44,993 bases of DNA from an uncultured Collinsella sp. (GTDB lineage: Bacteria; Actinomycetota; Coriobacteriia; Coriobacteriales; Coriobacteriaceae), in the NCBI GenBank assembly GCA_900545665.1, contig UQZU01000014.1:1-44993 (forward strand), in the 5' to 3' direction. Made by a program: the position numbers and the translations under genes. How positions within the stretch are numbered: the first letter of the stretch is position 1; every line of letters starts with the position of its first letter. This document shows, piece by piece, positions 32,678 to 41,130 of the stretch. The notes beneath the pieces are model-generated. The model made no database searches. It was given only the letters and a program-made list of their open reading frames with translations, and was not told where the DNA came from.

Positions 32678-33847
32678 CTACTCGGTAAACGCATTACCGA
32701 CGCTGTTGCCACCCACATACGTCTCGACCAGGGTAAGGTCGGGATTGAACACGACAAAGTCGGCATCGCGGCCAGGCATAATGCTGCCACATTTATCCTC
32801 GACGTGAGCGGAGCGCGCGGGTACCTCAGTCGCCATGCGAATTGCGATATCGGCGCTCGCAAGACCCCAGTCGACGATGTTCTTGACGCCCTGTGCGAGC
32901 GTGAGCACCGAACCGGCGATAGCAGAGCCATCGGCGAGCCAGCAAAGGTTGTCCTTCATAATGACGTCCATGCCGCCGCTGGTGTACTTGCCCTCGGGCA
33001 TGCCGCCGCAACCCAGACAGTCGGTGATCAGCACCGTGTGCTGCCAGCCCTTGGCCTGCAGCAGTGCCTTAATAGCAGCAGGGTTCACGTGTTTGCCGTC
33101 GCAAATGATCTCGGCATAGGTATTGGGCGTGGTCATAGCGGCCCCGACGACACCGGGCTCACGGTGATGCAGACCGCGCTGGCCGTTGTAGGTATGGGTA
33201 AAGCAGCTGGCGCCAGCATTGATGGCGGCGGCGCACTCATCATAGGTGGCATCGGAGTGGCCAATGCAGGTCACGACGCCCTTTGCGCTCAGAGCCGCGG
33301 CGTAAGCGGCAGCGCCATCGCGCTCGGCCGCCATGGCGCTCTTGACGATACGACCGCCGGCGGCCTCCTGCCACTCGTCAAAAATTTCCTCGGACGGGTC
33401 GATCAGATAAGCAGGGTTCTGGGCACCCACATGCTTCATGGTAAAGAACGGACCCTCCAGGTAGATGCCCTGAATACGAGCACCGCAGAACTCAGGTCCG
33501 CGCTCTTCGTCCGCCTGTGCAATGGCAGCGCAGGCCTCCTTGATCTGTTCTACGCCGTCGGTAAAGGTCGTAGGCAGCCAGCTGGTGGTACCACGACGAG
33601 CGAGCTCGGTCGAGCTGATGTTGATACCCTCGGCATCGTTATCGGTCGTAGCATGGTTATAGAAACCATGAATGTGGGTGTCCACCATGCCCGGCGCAAT
33701 CCATGTACCAGAATAATCTTTGACCTCGCAAGCGGGCTCATCGGCCTGCCAAGCGCCAAAGACGCCATCTTCGACCATGAGGTAGCCGCCCAGCTGCGGC
33801 CCCGCCGGCAAAAAGAACTTGTCGGCCTTGATAGCATACGTGCTCAT
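32678..33847 (-). CDS. nagA: N-acetylglucosamine-6-phosphate deacetylase (first copy)
   Basis: This 389-residue amidohydrolase has the same catalytic set as the copy at 22905: DTHIHG, LEGPFF, GHSDATYDE, FTHTYNGQ, DGKHVN, ITDCLG. The two proteins differ at a small share of positions, mostly conservative. It lies between gntR2 and yhcH and near the nagE remnant, so GlcNAc-6-P is its likely substrate, while the other copy sits with AgaS. Its last ~70 bp belong to the perfect direct repeat. No glucosamine-6-P deaminase (NagB) is visible nearby. Confidence 0.94.
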   Translation of the reverse strand: MSTYAIKADKFFLPAGPQLGGYLMVEDGVFGAWQADEPACEVKDYSGTWIAPGMVDTHIHGFYNHATTDNDAEGINISSTELARRGTTSWLPTTFTDGVEQIKEACAAIAQADEERGPEFCGARIQGIYLEGPFFTMKHVGAQNPAYLIDPSEEIFDEWQEAAGGRIVKSAMAAERDGAAAYAAALSAKGVVTCIGHSDATYDECAAAINAGASCFTHTYNGQRGLHHREPGVVGAAMTTPNTYAEIICDGKHVNPAAIKALLQAKGWQHTVLITDCLGCGGMPEGKYTSGGMDVIMKDNLCWLADGSAIAGSVLTLAQGVKNIVDWGLASADIAIRMATEVPARSAHVEDKCGSIMPGRDADFVVFNPDLTLVETYVGGNSVGNAFTE

Positions 33848-33990
33848 CTATGCTCCCGTACCCGCAGTGCATTTTAGGGCGGATCAAAAACCACTGCATT
33901 GTTAATTCGAGCGATTGTTCGTTGCCTTCTTGCGCTTGGCACATTTTGCACCCGCCGCAAAACACGCCAAGCCGTTTATACCCAATAACT

Positions 33991-34722
33991 CTAGACTGCG
34001 CGGTTGTGGTAGACCTTGTACTTAAACTGGTCGGCGCGCGCAACCGAACGCGTATACTCGATAACCTCGTTGTTCATGTCATATGTGGTACGAATCAAAT
34101 CCAGCACCGGTGCGCCTTCGGTAATCTCGAGCAAACGAGCGTCGGAATGGCGGGCGATACTCGCGTAGAATTCTTCCTCTGCCACGCGAACTTTCTCGTG
34201 AAAGTCCTGCTCGATCATGTCGTACAGCGATTTGTTCTCGATCATGGGGCGCTTAAGCGCAAAGAACTTGCGACTTGGCAGATATGTACACTCAATCATC
34301 AGCGGCACACCATCGGCTATACGCAGGCGCTTAATCTTGTACAGACGCTCGCCCAGGCGCGCGTTCATCTCTACGGCAATATTCTTGTCAGCCTCGACCT
34401 CGGTAAACTCAAGAATCGTCGTCTTGGGCACACGGCCGATCGCCTTCATCTGCTCGGTAAAGCTATAGGTTTGCGTAAGGTTTGCCGTTTGCAGAGAGCG
34501 GTCGCACACCATGGTTCCTCGGCCGCGCTGACGAACCACCAGGCCCAGGCGCTCAAGCTCCTGCAGGGCAAGGCGAACCGTCGTACGCGAGAGCCCGTAG
34601 CGTTCCGACAGGTCACGCTCGGACAGCAAATAGTCGCCGGGCCGAAGTTCGTGATCGATTTTATCGGTCAACAGATCGACGAGTTGATCGTACAGAGGTT
34701 GTTTGCGCGCTCCCATTGCCAT
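33991..34722 (-). CDS. GntR-family (HutC/UTRA) regulator 2
   Basis: This regulator of 243 residues has a winged HTH (PLYDQLVDLLTDKIDHELRPGDYLLSERDLSERYGLS region) and a UTRA domain, with strong likeness to regulator 1 at 25469. ATG 34722 has an AGGT-type RBS; the frame to 34773 adds 17 residues that cover a probable operator. It is 143 bp upstream of nagA on the same strand. It likely senses GlcNAc-6-P or GlcN-6-P as NagR/YvoA do. Confidence 0.9.
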   Translation of the reverse strand: MAMGARKQPLYDQLVDLLTDKIDHELRPGDYLLSERDLSERYGLSRTTVRLALQELERLGLVVRQRGRGTMVCDRSLQTANLTQTYSFTEQMKAIGRVPKTTILEFTEVEADKNIAVEMNARLGERLYKIKRLRIADGVPLMIECTYLPSRKFFALKRPMIENKSLYDMIEQDFHEKVRVAEEEFYASIARHSDARLLEITEGAPVLDLIRTTYDMNNEVIEYTRSVARADQFKYKVYHNRAV

Positions 34723-34753
34723 AATGATACCTGCCGGATAAATGACTCGAAAT

Positions 34754-34765
34754 TGGTTGTAACCA
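34754..34765. promoter_or_regulatory. Candidate GntR-2 operator
   Basis: TGGTTGTAACCA is a near-perfect dyad 31 bp upstream of the chosen gntR2 start. NagR-type sites elsewhere are TGGT...ACCA dyads. Confidence 0.5.
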
Positions 34766-34894
34766 GACACCACGTACTATAGCAGTTTTATTGAAATAAC
34801 AGCAGGTCAACCAGCATATTTCAATATTGTTTGCCGGTTGATAGCCTGCGCACTGTAATACCAATTACAACGCTACATCAAGTATCGAGATAGC

Positions 34895-34930
34895 AAAAAG
34901 GGCCGCCCCCGCAGAGCGGGACGACCCTTT
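34895..34930 (-). terminator. Terminator of the nagE remnant
   Basis: AAAGGGTCGTCCCGC pairs with GCGGGGGCGGCCCTTT on the minus strand and is followed by TTTTGC. Confidence 0.85.
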
Positions 34931-34954
34931 GCAAGACAGATACGTCTTTAAGGC

Positions 34955-36211
34955 TTAGAGAAGCTTCTTGAGCTCCTCGGCAACAGCCTGGACCTGCGTG
35001 CCGATGATGACCTGGGTAGCACCCTTGTCCATCTTCATGACACCCAGAGCGCCGGCCTTCTTGCAGGCAGCCTCGTCGACCAGAGCGGAATCGCCGAGCT
35101 CGAAGCGCAGGCGAGTAGCGCAGCAGTCAACGGTCTTGACGTTCTCCTTGCCACCGACGGCAGCAAGAACAGCGGCGGCCAGAGCGGCGAACTTGTCGTC
35201 GCCAGCAGCGGCGGAAGCGGAGGTCTCCTCGACATCCTCATCCTCGCGACCAGGGGTCATGAGGTTGAACTTGGTGATGGCGAAGCGGAACACGAGGTAG
35301 AAGACCACGAAGGCAGCGATGCCCAGCGGGATGATCATCCAGGTGTTGGCGGCAGCCGGGAGGCTAGAGGAGAACAGGAGGTCGGTAGCGCCAGCGGAGA
35401 AGCAGAAGCCAGCACGGAAACCAACATAGTAGGTGACGATGGTGAAGATGCCGTACAGGACAGCGTACACGACGTAGAGCGGGAAGCACAGGAACATGAA
35501 GCCGAACTCGAAGGGCTCGGTGACGCCGCAGACGAAGGCGCAGATAGCAGCGGAGACAACCAGACCGATAGCAGCCTTCTTGTTCTTAGCGGTCTGAACC
35601 ATAGCCAGGGCAGCGCCCGGGATACCGAACATCATGCAGGGGAAGAAGCCGGGCATGTACATACCGAGGCTCCACTTGACGTCAGCAGAGGTCTCGCCAG
35701 CCCAGAAGTGGGCCAGGTCGCCCAGGCCGATGGTGTCAAACCAGAACACGTTGTTGAGTGCGTGGTGCAGACCGGTCGGGATGAGCAGGCGGTTGAGGAA
35801 GGCGTAGATGCCAGCGCCGATACCACCCATGGCGGCGATACCCTCACCAAGAGCAACAAGAGCACCGAAGATGAGCGGCCAAGCAAAGAGCAGGACGACG
35901 GAGACGACGATGCAGATGACGGCGGTCATGATGGCGACGCAACGCTTGCCGGAGAAGAAGGCCAGCCAGTCGGGAAGACGAGTGTCCTTGAACTTGTTGT
36001 AGCAAGTGCCACCGATGACGGCGGACAGGATGCCGATGAAGGAGTTACCAGCGATCTTGGAGAACGCGATGCCCTCGGTCGTGGCAAGCCAAGCGGTCTG
36101 AGCATCGGCGTCCATACCACGAATGGTGCCAACAACAGCGGGGTTCAGGAGCTGCTGGATCATCAGGAAGGCGACGAGGCCAGCGAGGCCAGCGGTGCCA
36201 TCGTGATCGTC
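34955..36211 (-). pseudogene. nagE: N-acetylglucosamine PTS EIICB, 5'-truncated by an IS3 fragment
   Basis: About 418 native residues remain. They run from DDHDGTAGLAGLVAFL through the EIIC domain (IPTGLHHALNNVFWFD, GVTEPFEFGFMF) to a C-terminal EIIB with the phospho-Cys in VDCCATRLR. NagE EIICB proteins normally have about 70-80 more N-terminal residues, including the first membrane segments. At 36208-36213 the sequence changes into IS3 transposase read in reverse, so the open 456-residue frame is a chimera with no native start. Function is probably lost unless an internal start is used. No EIIA domain is present. Confidence 0.85.
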
Positions 36212-36440
36212 GACAATGCCGCCACCGAGCAGCTCTTCGGCCACGTCAAGGACGAGTTCTACCGGGGCCGCGAGTGGAAGACGTTCGAGGATTTCAAACG
36301 CGACCTGGAGGAATACATAGTCCACTGGAACACGAGCCGGAGGCAGGTAAGATTGAAGGGCCTGACCCCGGAGGAGTTCCGGAATCAGGCCCTCGCGGCC
36401 TAGTCGCTATTTAGGGCGTCCAAGATTTGGGACGCAGTTC
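36208..36440 (+). mobile_element. IS3-family transposase fragment joined to nagE
   Basis: From DNAATEQLFGHVKDEF (36212 on) to the TAG at 36401-36403, this is the C-terminal ~63 residues of an IS3 OrfB transposase, with the terminal DDE glutamate region (N-x-x-x-E). The right end at 36440 matches base 102. The left end and most of the transposase are missing. A normal insertion would place an IS end, not the middle of the gene, against nagE. This implies a deletion or an assembly join. Confidence 0.8.
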
Positions 36441-36501
36441 AATGTCCGTTCTAGCGGGCATATCAGATTTTTGGCTACGTGCTCGGCGGCTCGAGCGGCC
36501 C

Positions 36502-37587
36502 TTACGCAAACAGACCGTAGATGCTGATGTTGGCCTTGGCATAGAGGCCGTTAGCATACTCGGTCCACTTGGAGCTAGCGCCTGAGGCCTGCGAGGAATA
36601 CTGCTGGTAGGCGGTGTAATAGGCGGTCATGGCCTGCTTGTAGGTGGCGCTATCGGCCGTAAAGGCATCATCGGCAAAGGCCTTGGCATAGGTGCTATCG
36701 GCATCCTTCCAAGTGCCCTTTGAGCTATCCCACTCATCGCCGGCAAGGTTGATGATGTAGTCGGCGTAGTCTTTGCTCGCGGTCTCCTCGTTGCCGTCAG
36801 CAGGCTCGGTCGGGGCGGTCGGCATGCTTGCGGAGCTATCGCCCACCTTCTTCTTGTAGAGCTTCTGCAGCGTCGCGGACTGGCGGACGATCTGCTTGGC
36901 CTGATCCTTGGACACGCCATACTGCGTGGCCATGGTCTTGTAGTCGGAGGTGCCGATGGAATCCTCGGCGTACTGCTTCATTTCCTTGGAAGAGACGGTA
37001 ATGCCCTCGTCCTCGGCAGCGTCCAGCAGAATCTGGTTGCGCACGTAGGACAGGATGACGTCAGCAGAAGGAGCGGTGTAGTTGCCGTCGTCGTCCTTGA
37101 CGGTGTCGAGACTGTACTGGCTCTCGATGGCCTCACGCGCGGTGATGTCGCTCTTCTTGCCGTTGTAGCTGTAGCTTGCCACGGTCGAATCGAGCTGGTC
37201 CTCGGTGAGGGTCGCCGAGCCGACGCCCTTGCCGCCAAAACCACCGTTGCCGATAAAGAAGCCGACCACGGCAGCAATCACGACGGCGACCACAAAGGCG
37301 GCAATCATCGTCTTCTTGTGCTTGCAAGCGTGGTCGTCCACGTCGGAGTCGTCGTCCTCGTCCTGTTCCTCGGGCATCAGATTCTCGTCAGCTGCATCCG
37401 CGGCGATCTTTGCCTCCAAGCGAGCGTCCTCCTCCTCGGCGGTCGTGCCGGCGGCAATATGTTCGGCAGACGTGCCGGCGACCAGGTCGATCTTCTCGTC
37501 CTCGTCACCGTCGGGGCCTTCGCCGCGCTCGATGATCTGGATGCCGTCGATCTCGTCCTTCTCGTCCTTCTTTTGGATCAGACCCAT
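36502..37587 (-). CDS. Membrane-anchored SurA-like protein
   Basis: This 361-residue protein has a very acidic cytoplasmic N-terminus (residues 1-88), one membrane helix (about 92-113, MIAAFVVAVVIAAVVGFFIG), then an extracytoplasmic domain. That domain resembles the helical N-terminal part of SurA/PrsA chaperones (LSYVRNQILLDAAEDEGITVSSKEMKQYAED, QYGVSKDQAKQIVRQSATLQKLY). I see no clear parvulin catalytic domain; the C-terminal part is Ala/Ser/Tyr-rich. A secretion chaperone role is plausible. RBS AAGGAG lies before the ATG. Confidence 0.75.
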   Translation of the reverse strand: MGLIQKKDEKDEIDGIQIIERGEGPDGDEDEKIDLVAGTSAEHIAAGTTAEEEDARLEAKIAADAADENLMPEEQDEDDDSDVDDHACKHKKTMIAAFVVAVVIAAVVGFFIGNGGFGGKGVGSATLTEDQLDSTVASYSYNGKKSDITAREAIESQYSLDTVKDDDGNYTAPSADVILSYVRNQILLDAAEDEGITVSSKEMKQYAEDSIGTSDYKTMATQYGVSKDQAKQIVRQSATLQKLYKKKVGDSSASMPTAPTEPADGNEETASKDYADYIINLAGDEWDSSKGTWKDADSTYAKAFADDAFTADSATYKQAMTAYYTAYQQYSSQASGASSKWTEYANGLYAKANISIYGLFA

Positions 37588-37625
37588 ATCAGTTACTCCT
37601 TGTTAGGAAACATAGTCCTCAATAG

Positions 37626-37654
37626 AATACGCCCGGCAGAGCGCCGGGCGTATT
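37626..37654 (-). terminator. Terminator after the dehydrogenase operon
   Basis: AATACGCCCGGC pairs perfectly with GCCGGGCGTATT. It is weakly followed by TCTATT and may act in both directions. Confidence 0.7.
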
Positions 37655-37713
37655 GATTCTTAGGTTATACGCAAACACTTAAGTACTATTTAGGCGTTTG
37701 CAGCGTGCATACC

Positions 37714-38799
37714 TTAGGCCAGGTGCGCGATAACGGCATCGGCGAAGGCCTGCGTGCCCACCGCGCCCTCAACGGAGCCGGTCTGGGCACGACGCACGTC
37801 ACCGGTAACCTGCTCGCCCTCGTCGAGCGTGGCAGAGACGGCGGCGCGAATGCGATTGGCAGCATCGTTCTCGCCCAGGTGATCGAGCATCATCGCAGCA
37901 GAGAGGATCTCGGCCGTGGGGTTGGCGATATCCTGACCGGCGATATCGGGCGCGGAGCCGTGCGTAGCCTCAAAGATTGCGCAGTCGGCACCGATGTTGG
38001 AACCCGGAGCCATACCCAGGCCACCCACCAGGCCGGCGCACAGGTCGCTCACGATGTCGCCGTACAGGTTGGGCAGCACCAGGACATCGAAGTCGTTGGG
38101 GTTCTGGACCAGGCCCATGCAGGTGGCGTCGACGATCTTGTCGTTGAACTCGATATCGGGATAGTTGGCGGCCACCTCGCGCGCAACGCGTAGGAACAGG
38201 CCGTCGGTCGCCTTCATGATGTTGGCCTTGTGCACGGCCGTCACCTTTTTGCGGCCGCAGCGACGGGCATACTCAAAGGCATACTCCACAATGCGGCGGC
38301 TCTTGGCGATAGAGATCGGCTTGATCGAGATCGCGGAATCGGCGGCGAAGGTCTTTTGACCCGAGCGCTCGACGAGCTGCGAGAGCTCCTCGACCTCGGC
38401 AGTGCCCTCATCGAACTCGATGCCGGCGTAGAGGTCCTCGGTGTTCTCGCGCACGATGACCAGATCAACGTCGCGGAAGCGCGAGCCGTCGCCCGGCTGC
38501 GACAGGCAGGGGCGCACGCAGGCGTACAGGTCAAAATGCTTGCGCAGGGCCACGTTAACGCTGCGGAAACCCGTGCCGACCGGCGTGGTGATGGGACCCT
38601 TGATGGCAACCTTGGTCTCGGCGACCGCATCGAGCACGTGCTGGGGCAGCGGCGTGCCAAACTCGTCCATGACGCCGGCGCCGGCCTCCTGGACGTTCCA
38701 GTTGATCTGGACACCGGCGGCCTCGACCACGCGGCGCATGACCTGCGTAATCTCGGGACCGATACCGTCACCGGGAATCAGGACTACATCGTGCGCCAT
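37714..38799 (-). CDS. Isocitrate/isopropylmalate dehydrogenase family enzyme
   Basis: This 361-residue NAD-dependent decarboxylating dehydrogenase has IPGDGIGPEIT, the Arg-rich substrate loop (NVALRKHFDLYACVRP), RENTEDLYAG, HKANIMK, VQNPNDFDVLVLPNLYGDIVSD, and an NAD-binding ATHGSAPDIAGQDIANP. The NTEDLYAG motif favours an NAD-isocitrate dehydrogenase over LeuB. It is last in a tight four-gene operon, 6 bp after the HEAT-like gene. RBS GAGGAG. Confidence 0.9.
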   Translation of the reverse strand: MAHDVVLIPGDGIGPEITQVMRRVVEAAGVQINWNVQEAGAGVMDEFGTPLPQHVLDAVAETKVAIKGPITTPVGTGFRSVNVALRKHFDLYACVRPCLSQPGDGSRFRDVDLVIVRENTEDLYAGIEFDEGTAEVEELSQLVERSGQKTFAADSAISIKPISIAKSRRIVEYAFEYARRCGRKKVTAVHKANIMKATDGLFLRVAREVAANYPDIEFNDKIVDATCMGLVQNPNDFDVLVLPNLYGDIVSDLCAGLVGGLGMAPGSNIGADCAIFEATHGSAPDIAGQDIANPTAEILSAAMMLDHLGENDAANRIRAAVSATLDEGEQVTGDVRRAQTGSVEGAVGTQAFADAVIAHLA

Positions 38800-38805
38800 A
38801 ATCTG

Positions 38806-39504
38806 TTACTCCTCGTCTTCGGCGTCGTCAGATTTTTTAACGCTAGCACGCTTCTTCTTTTTGGAGAGATCCAGGCCAAAACGTTTAACAAGCATTTCGC
38901 AAATCTCGCTCGAACGGGCCTTGAGATAGCTGCCCTTACCGTTCTCGGCATCGAACTTAAGGCGCAGCGCAAGCTTCTCGGCGACCTCGGCGTCGATCTC
39001 GCCCTGGCAAAACTCGTACAGGCAACCGAGCATGTCGCGATACTCGAGGTCGCCGTGGTAGCACTGGATGGCCTCGTCCAGGATGGGCCAAGCCTCGCGC
39101 GAACGCTCGACACTCGTTGCACCCCACACGCACAGCAGGCGGAAGGCGGCATAGCGCAGCGTGGAGGAGATCTCGTCGAACAGTGCAGTCTCGGCGCCCT
39201 CAAAGGCATCGCCCAGCTGCTCGGGGCAGGTGGTAGCGAGCGCCGTCAGGGCATCGAGGGCCTCCCAGCGGGTCTGCGCCTCGGGGCGGTCGAGCGCCTC
39301 GATCAGCGCGGGCACGCAGGGCACGACGCGCTGCGGATCGCGCTCGGCAAGCAGGTGCAGCACGCGGGCGGCAAACTGGCGGATGCGGCGCGTGGGGCAG
39401 CCGAGCTCCTTGACCAGACGGTCGACGGCGTTCTCGTTCTCCTCTGCCAGCTGAAGCTGTGCCAGCTCCTCGTCGGTGAGCTGTTCGTCTTTGTTTTCTG
39501 CCAT
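38806..39504 (-). CDS. HEAT-repeat-like protein of unknown function
   Basis: This 232-residue soluble protein is made of helical hairpins like HEAT repeats (TRRIRQFAARVLHLLAERDP, VPCVPALIEALDRPEAQTRWEALDALTALA, LRYAAFRLLCVWGA). It has an acidic N-terminus and a lysine-rich C-terminus (LSKKKKRASVKK). No enzymatic motif is seen. A protein-protein scaffold role is likely. It is third in the operon. Confidence 0.75.
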   Translation of the reverse strand: MAENKDEQLTDEELAQLQLAEENENAVDRLVKELGCPTRRIRQFAARVLHLLAERDPQRVVPCVPALIEALDRPEAQTRWEALDALTALATTCPEQLGDAFEGAETALFDEISSTLRYAAFRLLCVWGATSVERSREAWPILDEAIQCYHGDLEYRDMLGCLYEFCQGEIDAEVAEKLALRLKFDAENGKGSYLKARSSEICEMLVKRFGLDLSKKKKRASVKKSDDAEDEE

Positions 39505-39519
39505 AGTTACCTCTTCTTA

Positions 39520-39948
39520 CTATTTCTTAGCGTGCTTGCCAGCACCCTTGCTGTCATCGGTGACCGAGATGAGCTGTCGGTCGGCCGCGCCATTGCGACG
39601 CGCACGGCGGCGTTCCTCAGCGTCGCCCGCGTCGGCGGCGGCGCGATGAGCCTTGTTGACGTTAAAGACCTCGTCGTGCTTGCGCCACGGACCGACGGAC
39701 TCGCCAAAGCTCATCTTAAGACCGGCGATAAAGCCGCCGAGCCAGCCGATCGGCGCAAACTGCACCAGCGGGAACAGCGAGAACACCCAGGTCAGTAGGA
39801 CGACTGCCGCCGCTCCTGCAAAATTGGCAATCCAGTAGTCGCGCTTGGTGATCACGCGCTTTTCGCACGCCCACTGGCCGCACAAAAAGCCAATGTAGAT
39901 CGCAAAGAGAAAGAGCACCAGCGCTAGTACCACGAACGTCCAGCTCAT
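39520..39948 (-). CDS. Small membrane protein of unknown function
   Basis: This 142-residue protein has two or three membrane helices in its first half (residues 3-22, 36-56 and perhaps 62-80) and a basic C-terminal cytoplasmic tail. ATG 39948 is chosen because GGGGAG precedes it; that RBS overlaps the stop of the upstream gene. I do not recognise a family. Confidence 0.7.
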   Translation of the reverse strand: MSWTFVVLALVLFLFAIYIGFLCGQWACEKRVITKRDYWIANFAGAAAVVLLTWVFSLFPLVQFAPIGWLGGFIAGLKMSFGESVGPWRKHDEVFNVNKAHRAAADAGDAEERRRARRNGAADRQLISVTDDSKGAGKHAKK

Positions 39949-39953
39949 GGGCG

Positions 39954-41033
39954 CTACTCCCCGTGATGGTGGCCGCAGCAGCACTCATGGCCGTCGTCAT
40001 GGCCGTGGCCGCCGCAGCACTCGTGGTCCTCGCCGTGATGGTGACCGCAACCGCACTCATGGTCGTCGCCGTGCTCGCCGCAACCGCAGCCGTCCTCGTG
40101 AGCGCCATGCTCCTCAGGACGATACTGCGACCAGTCCAGACCGGCGGCGATGGCGTCGGCCTCCTCCTTATAGAGGACCGTGATGGCCTGGGTGCCCAGC
40201 TTGGCGCCACCGATGGCATCGAGCATGTCGTAGAGCGTAAAGGCCACGTCGGCGCCGGGCAGCGCAAGCTCGCGATCGTCGGCATAGGCGAGCGCCAGGC
40301 GCAGGTCCTTGATGAAGTGCTCGACCATAAAGCCGGGCTTGTAGTCGCCGTCGAGCGCCTTGGGAGCCAGGCTCTCCATGGCGCCGGACTTGCCGGTACC
40401 GCCCAGGATCATCTGGCGGGTCTTCTCCAGGTCAAGGCCGCTCAGCTCGGCAAATGCCATGGCGTCTGCCATGCCGACCATGCAGGCGCCCAGCGACACC
40501 TGGTTGGCGAGCTTGGCAGCCTGGCCCTTGCCGGCGCCGTCGAAGCAGCAGATGTTGGCCGCAAAGGCGGCAAGGATGTCGCGGACCGGCGCGATGTCGT
40601 TCTCGGTGGCGCCCACGATAGCCGTAAGCGTGCCGGCGATAGCACCCGACTCGCCGCCGGTGACGGGGCAGTCAAACGCCATGCGGCCGGAAACCTGGGC
40701 GGCCTCGGCAATGTCGCGCGCTAGCTCGGGCGAGCTCGTGGTAAGGTCGATCAGGACCGCGCCGGGCTTAGTGCACGCGAGCAGACCGTCGCCCGCCAGG
40801 TAGAGCTCCTCGACCTCGGAGGGATAACCCACCATGGTAAAGACGACATCGGCGTTAGCCGCGGCATCTGCCGGCGTATCGGCCCAGACGGCACCGCGCT
40901 CAACGAGCGCTGCAGCCTTGGACTTGGTGCGGTTGTTGACCGTGACGGGATAGCCGGCATCCAGGATGTGACCGGCGATGGGGGCACCCATGATTCCGGT
41001 GCCGATAAATGCGACGGAGAGCTTGTTTGCCAT
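39954..41033 (-). CDS. 3-hydroxyisobutyrate dehydrogenase-like oxidoreductase with His/Cys-rich tail
   Basis: Residues 1-~300 form a beta-hydroxyacid dehydrogenase (HIBADH/GarR family): Rossmann motif FIGTGIMGAPIAGHIL, substrate-binding DCPVTGGESGA, catalytic Lys in GKGQAAKLANQV, and the IKDLRLALAY helix. Known members reduce tartronate semialdehyde or oxidise 3-hydroxyisobutyrate. The family usually ends near residue 295-300. This one adds a 51-residue tail (309-359) with 14 His and 9 Cys, mainly as HHHG, CGCG and HECC clusters, a likely metal-binding module. RBS AAAAGGAAAGG. It is first in the operon. Confidence 0.88.
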   Translation of the reverse strand: MANKLSVAFIGTGIMGAPIAGHILDAGYPVTVNNRTKSKAAALVERGAVWADTPADAAANADVVFTMVGYPSEVEELYLAGDGLLACTKPGAVLIDLTTSSPELARDIAEAAQVSGRMAFDCPVTGGESGAIAGTLTAIVGATENDIAPVRDILAAFAANICCFDGAGKGQAAKLANQVSLGACMVGMADAMAFAELSGLDLEKTRQMILGGTGKSGAMESLAPKALDGDYKPGFMVEHFIKDLRLALAYADDRELALPGADVAFTLYDMLDAIGGAKLGTQAITVLYKEEADAIAAGLDWSQYRPEEHGAHEDGCGCGEHGDDHECGCGHHHGEDHECCGGHGHDDGHECCCGHHHGE

Positions 41034-41130
41034 GAAACCTTTCCTTTTGGGTTGGGTGTTGTTACCAGGTTGAATACTCGGTGCCAGCGTTTGGGCTGTA
41101 GTTGGGATCGATTACGGCCGCGTTACTTGC

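Larger units (their letters stand above)
32000..32753. repeat. Direct repeat, copy B (yhcH plus nagA 3' end)
   Basis: 32011-32753 is identical to 19385-20127. In this copy the repeat runs on into a complete nagA, so this is the likely parent arrangement. Confidence 0.95.

Noticed and set aside
34955..36325. Intact 456-residue GlcNAc PTS protein
   Set aside because: The first 37 residues are the IS3 transposase read backwards; the native N-terminus is missing.
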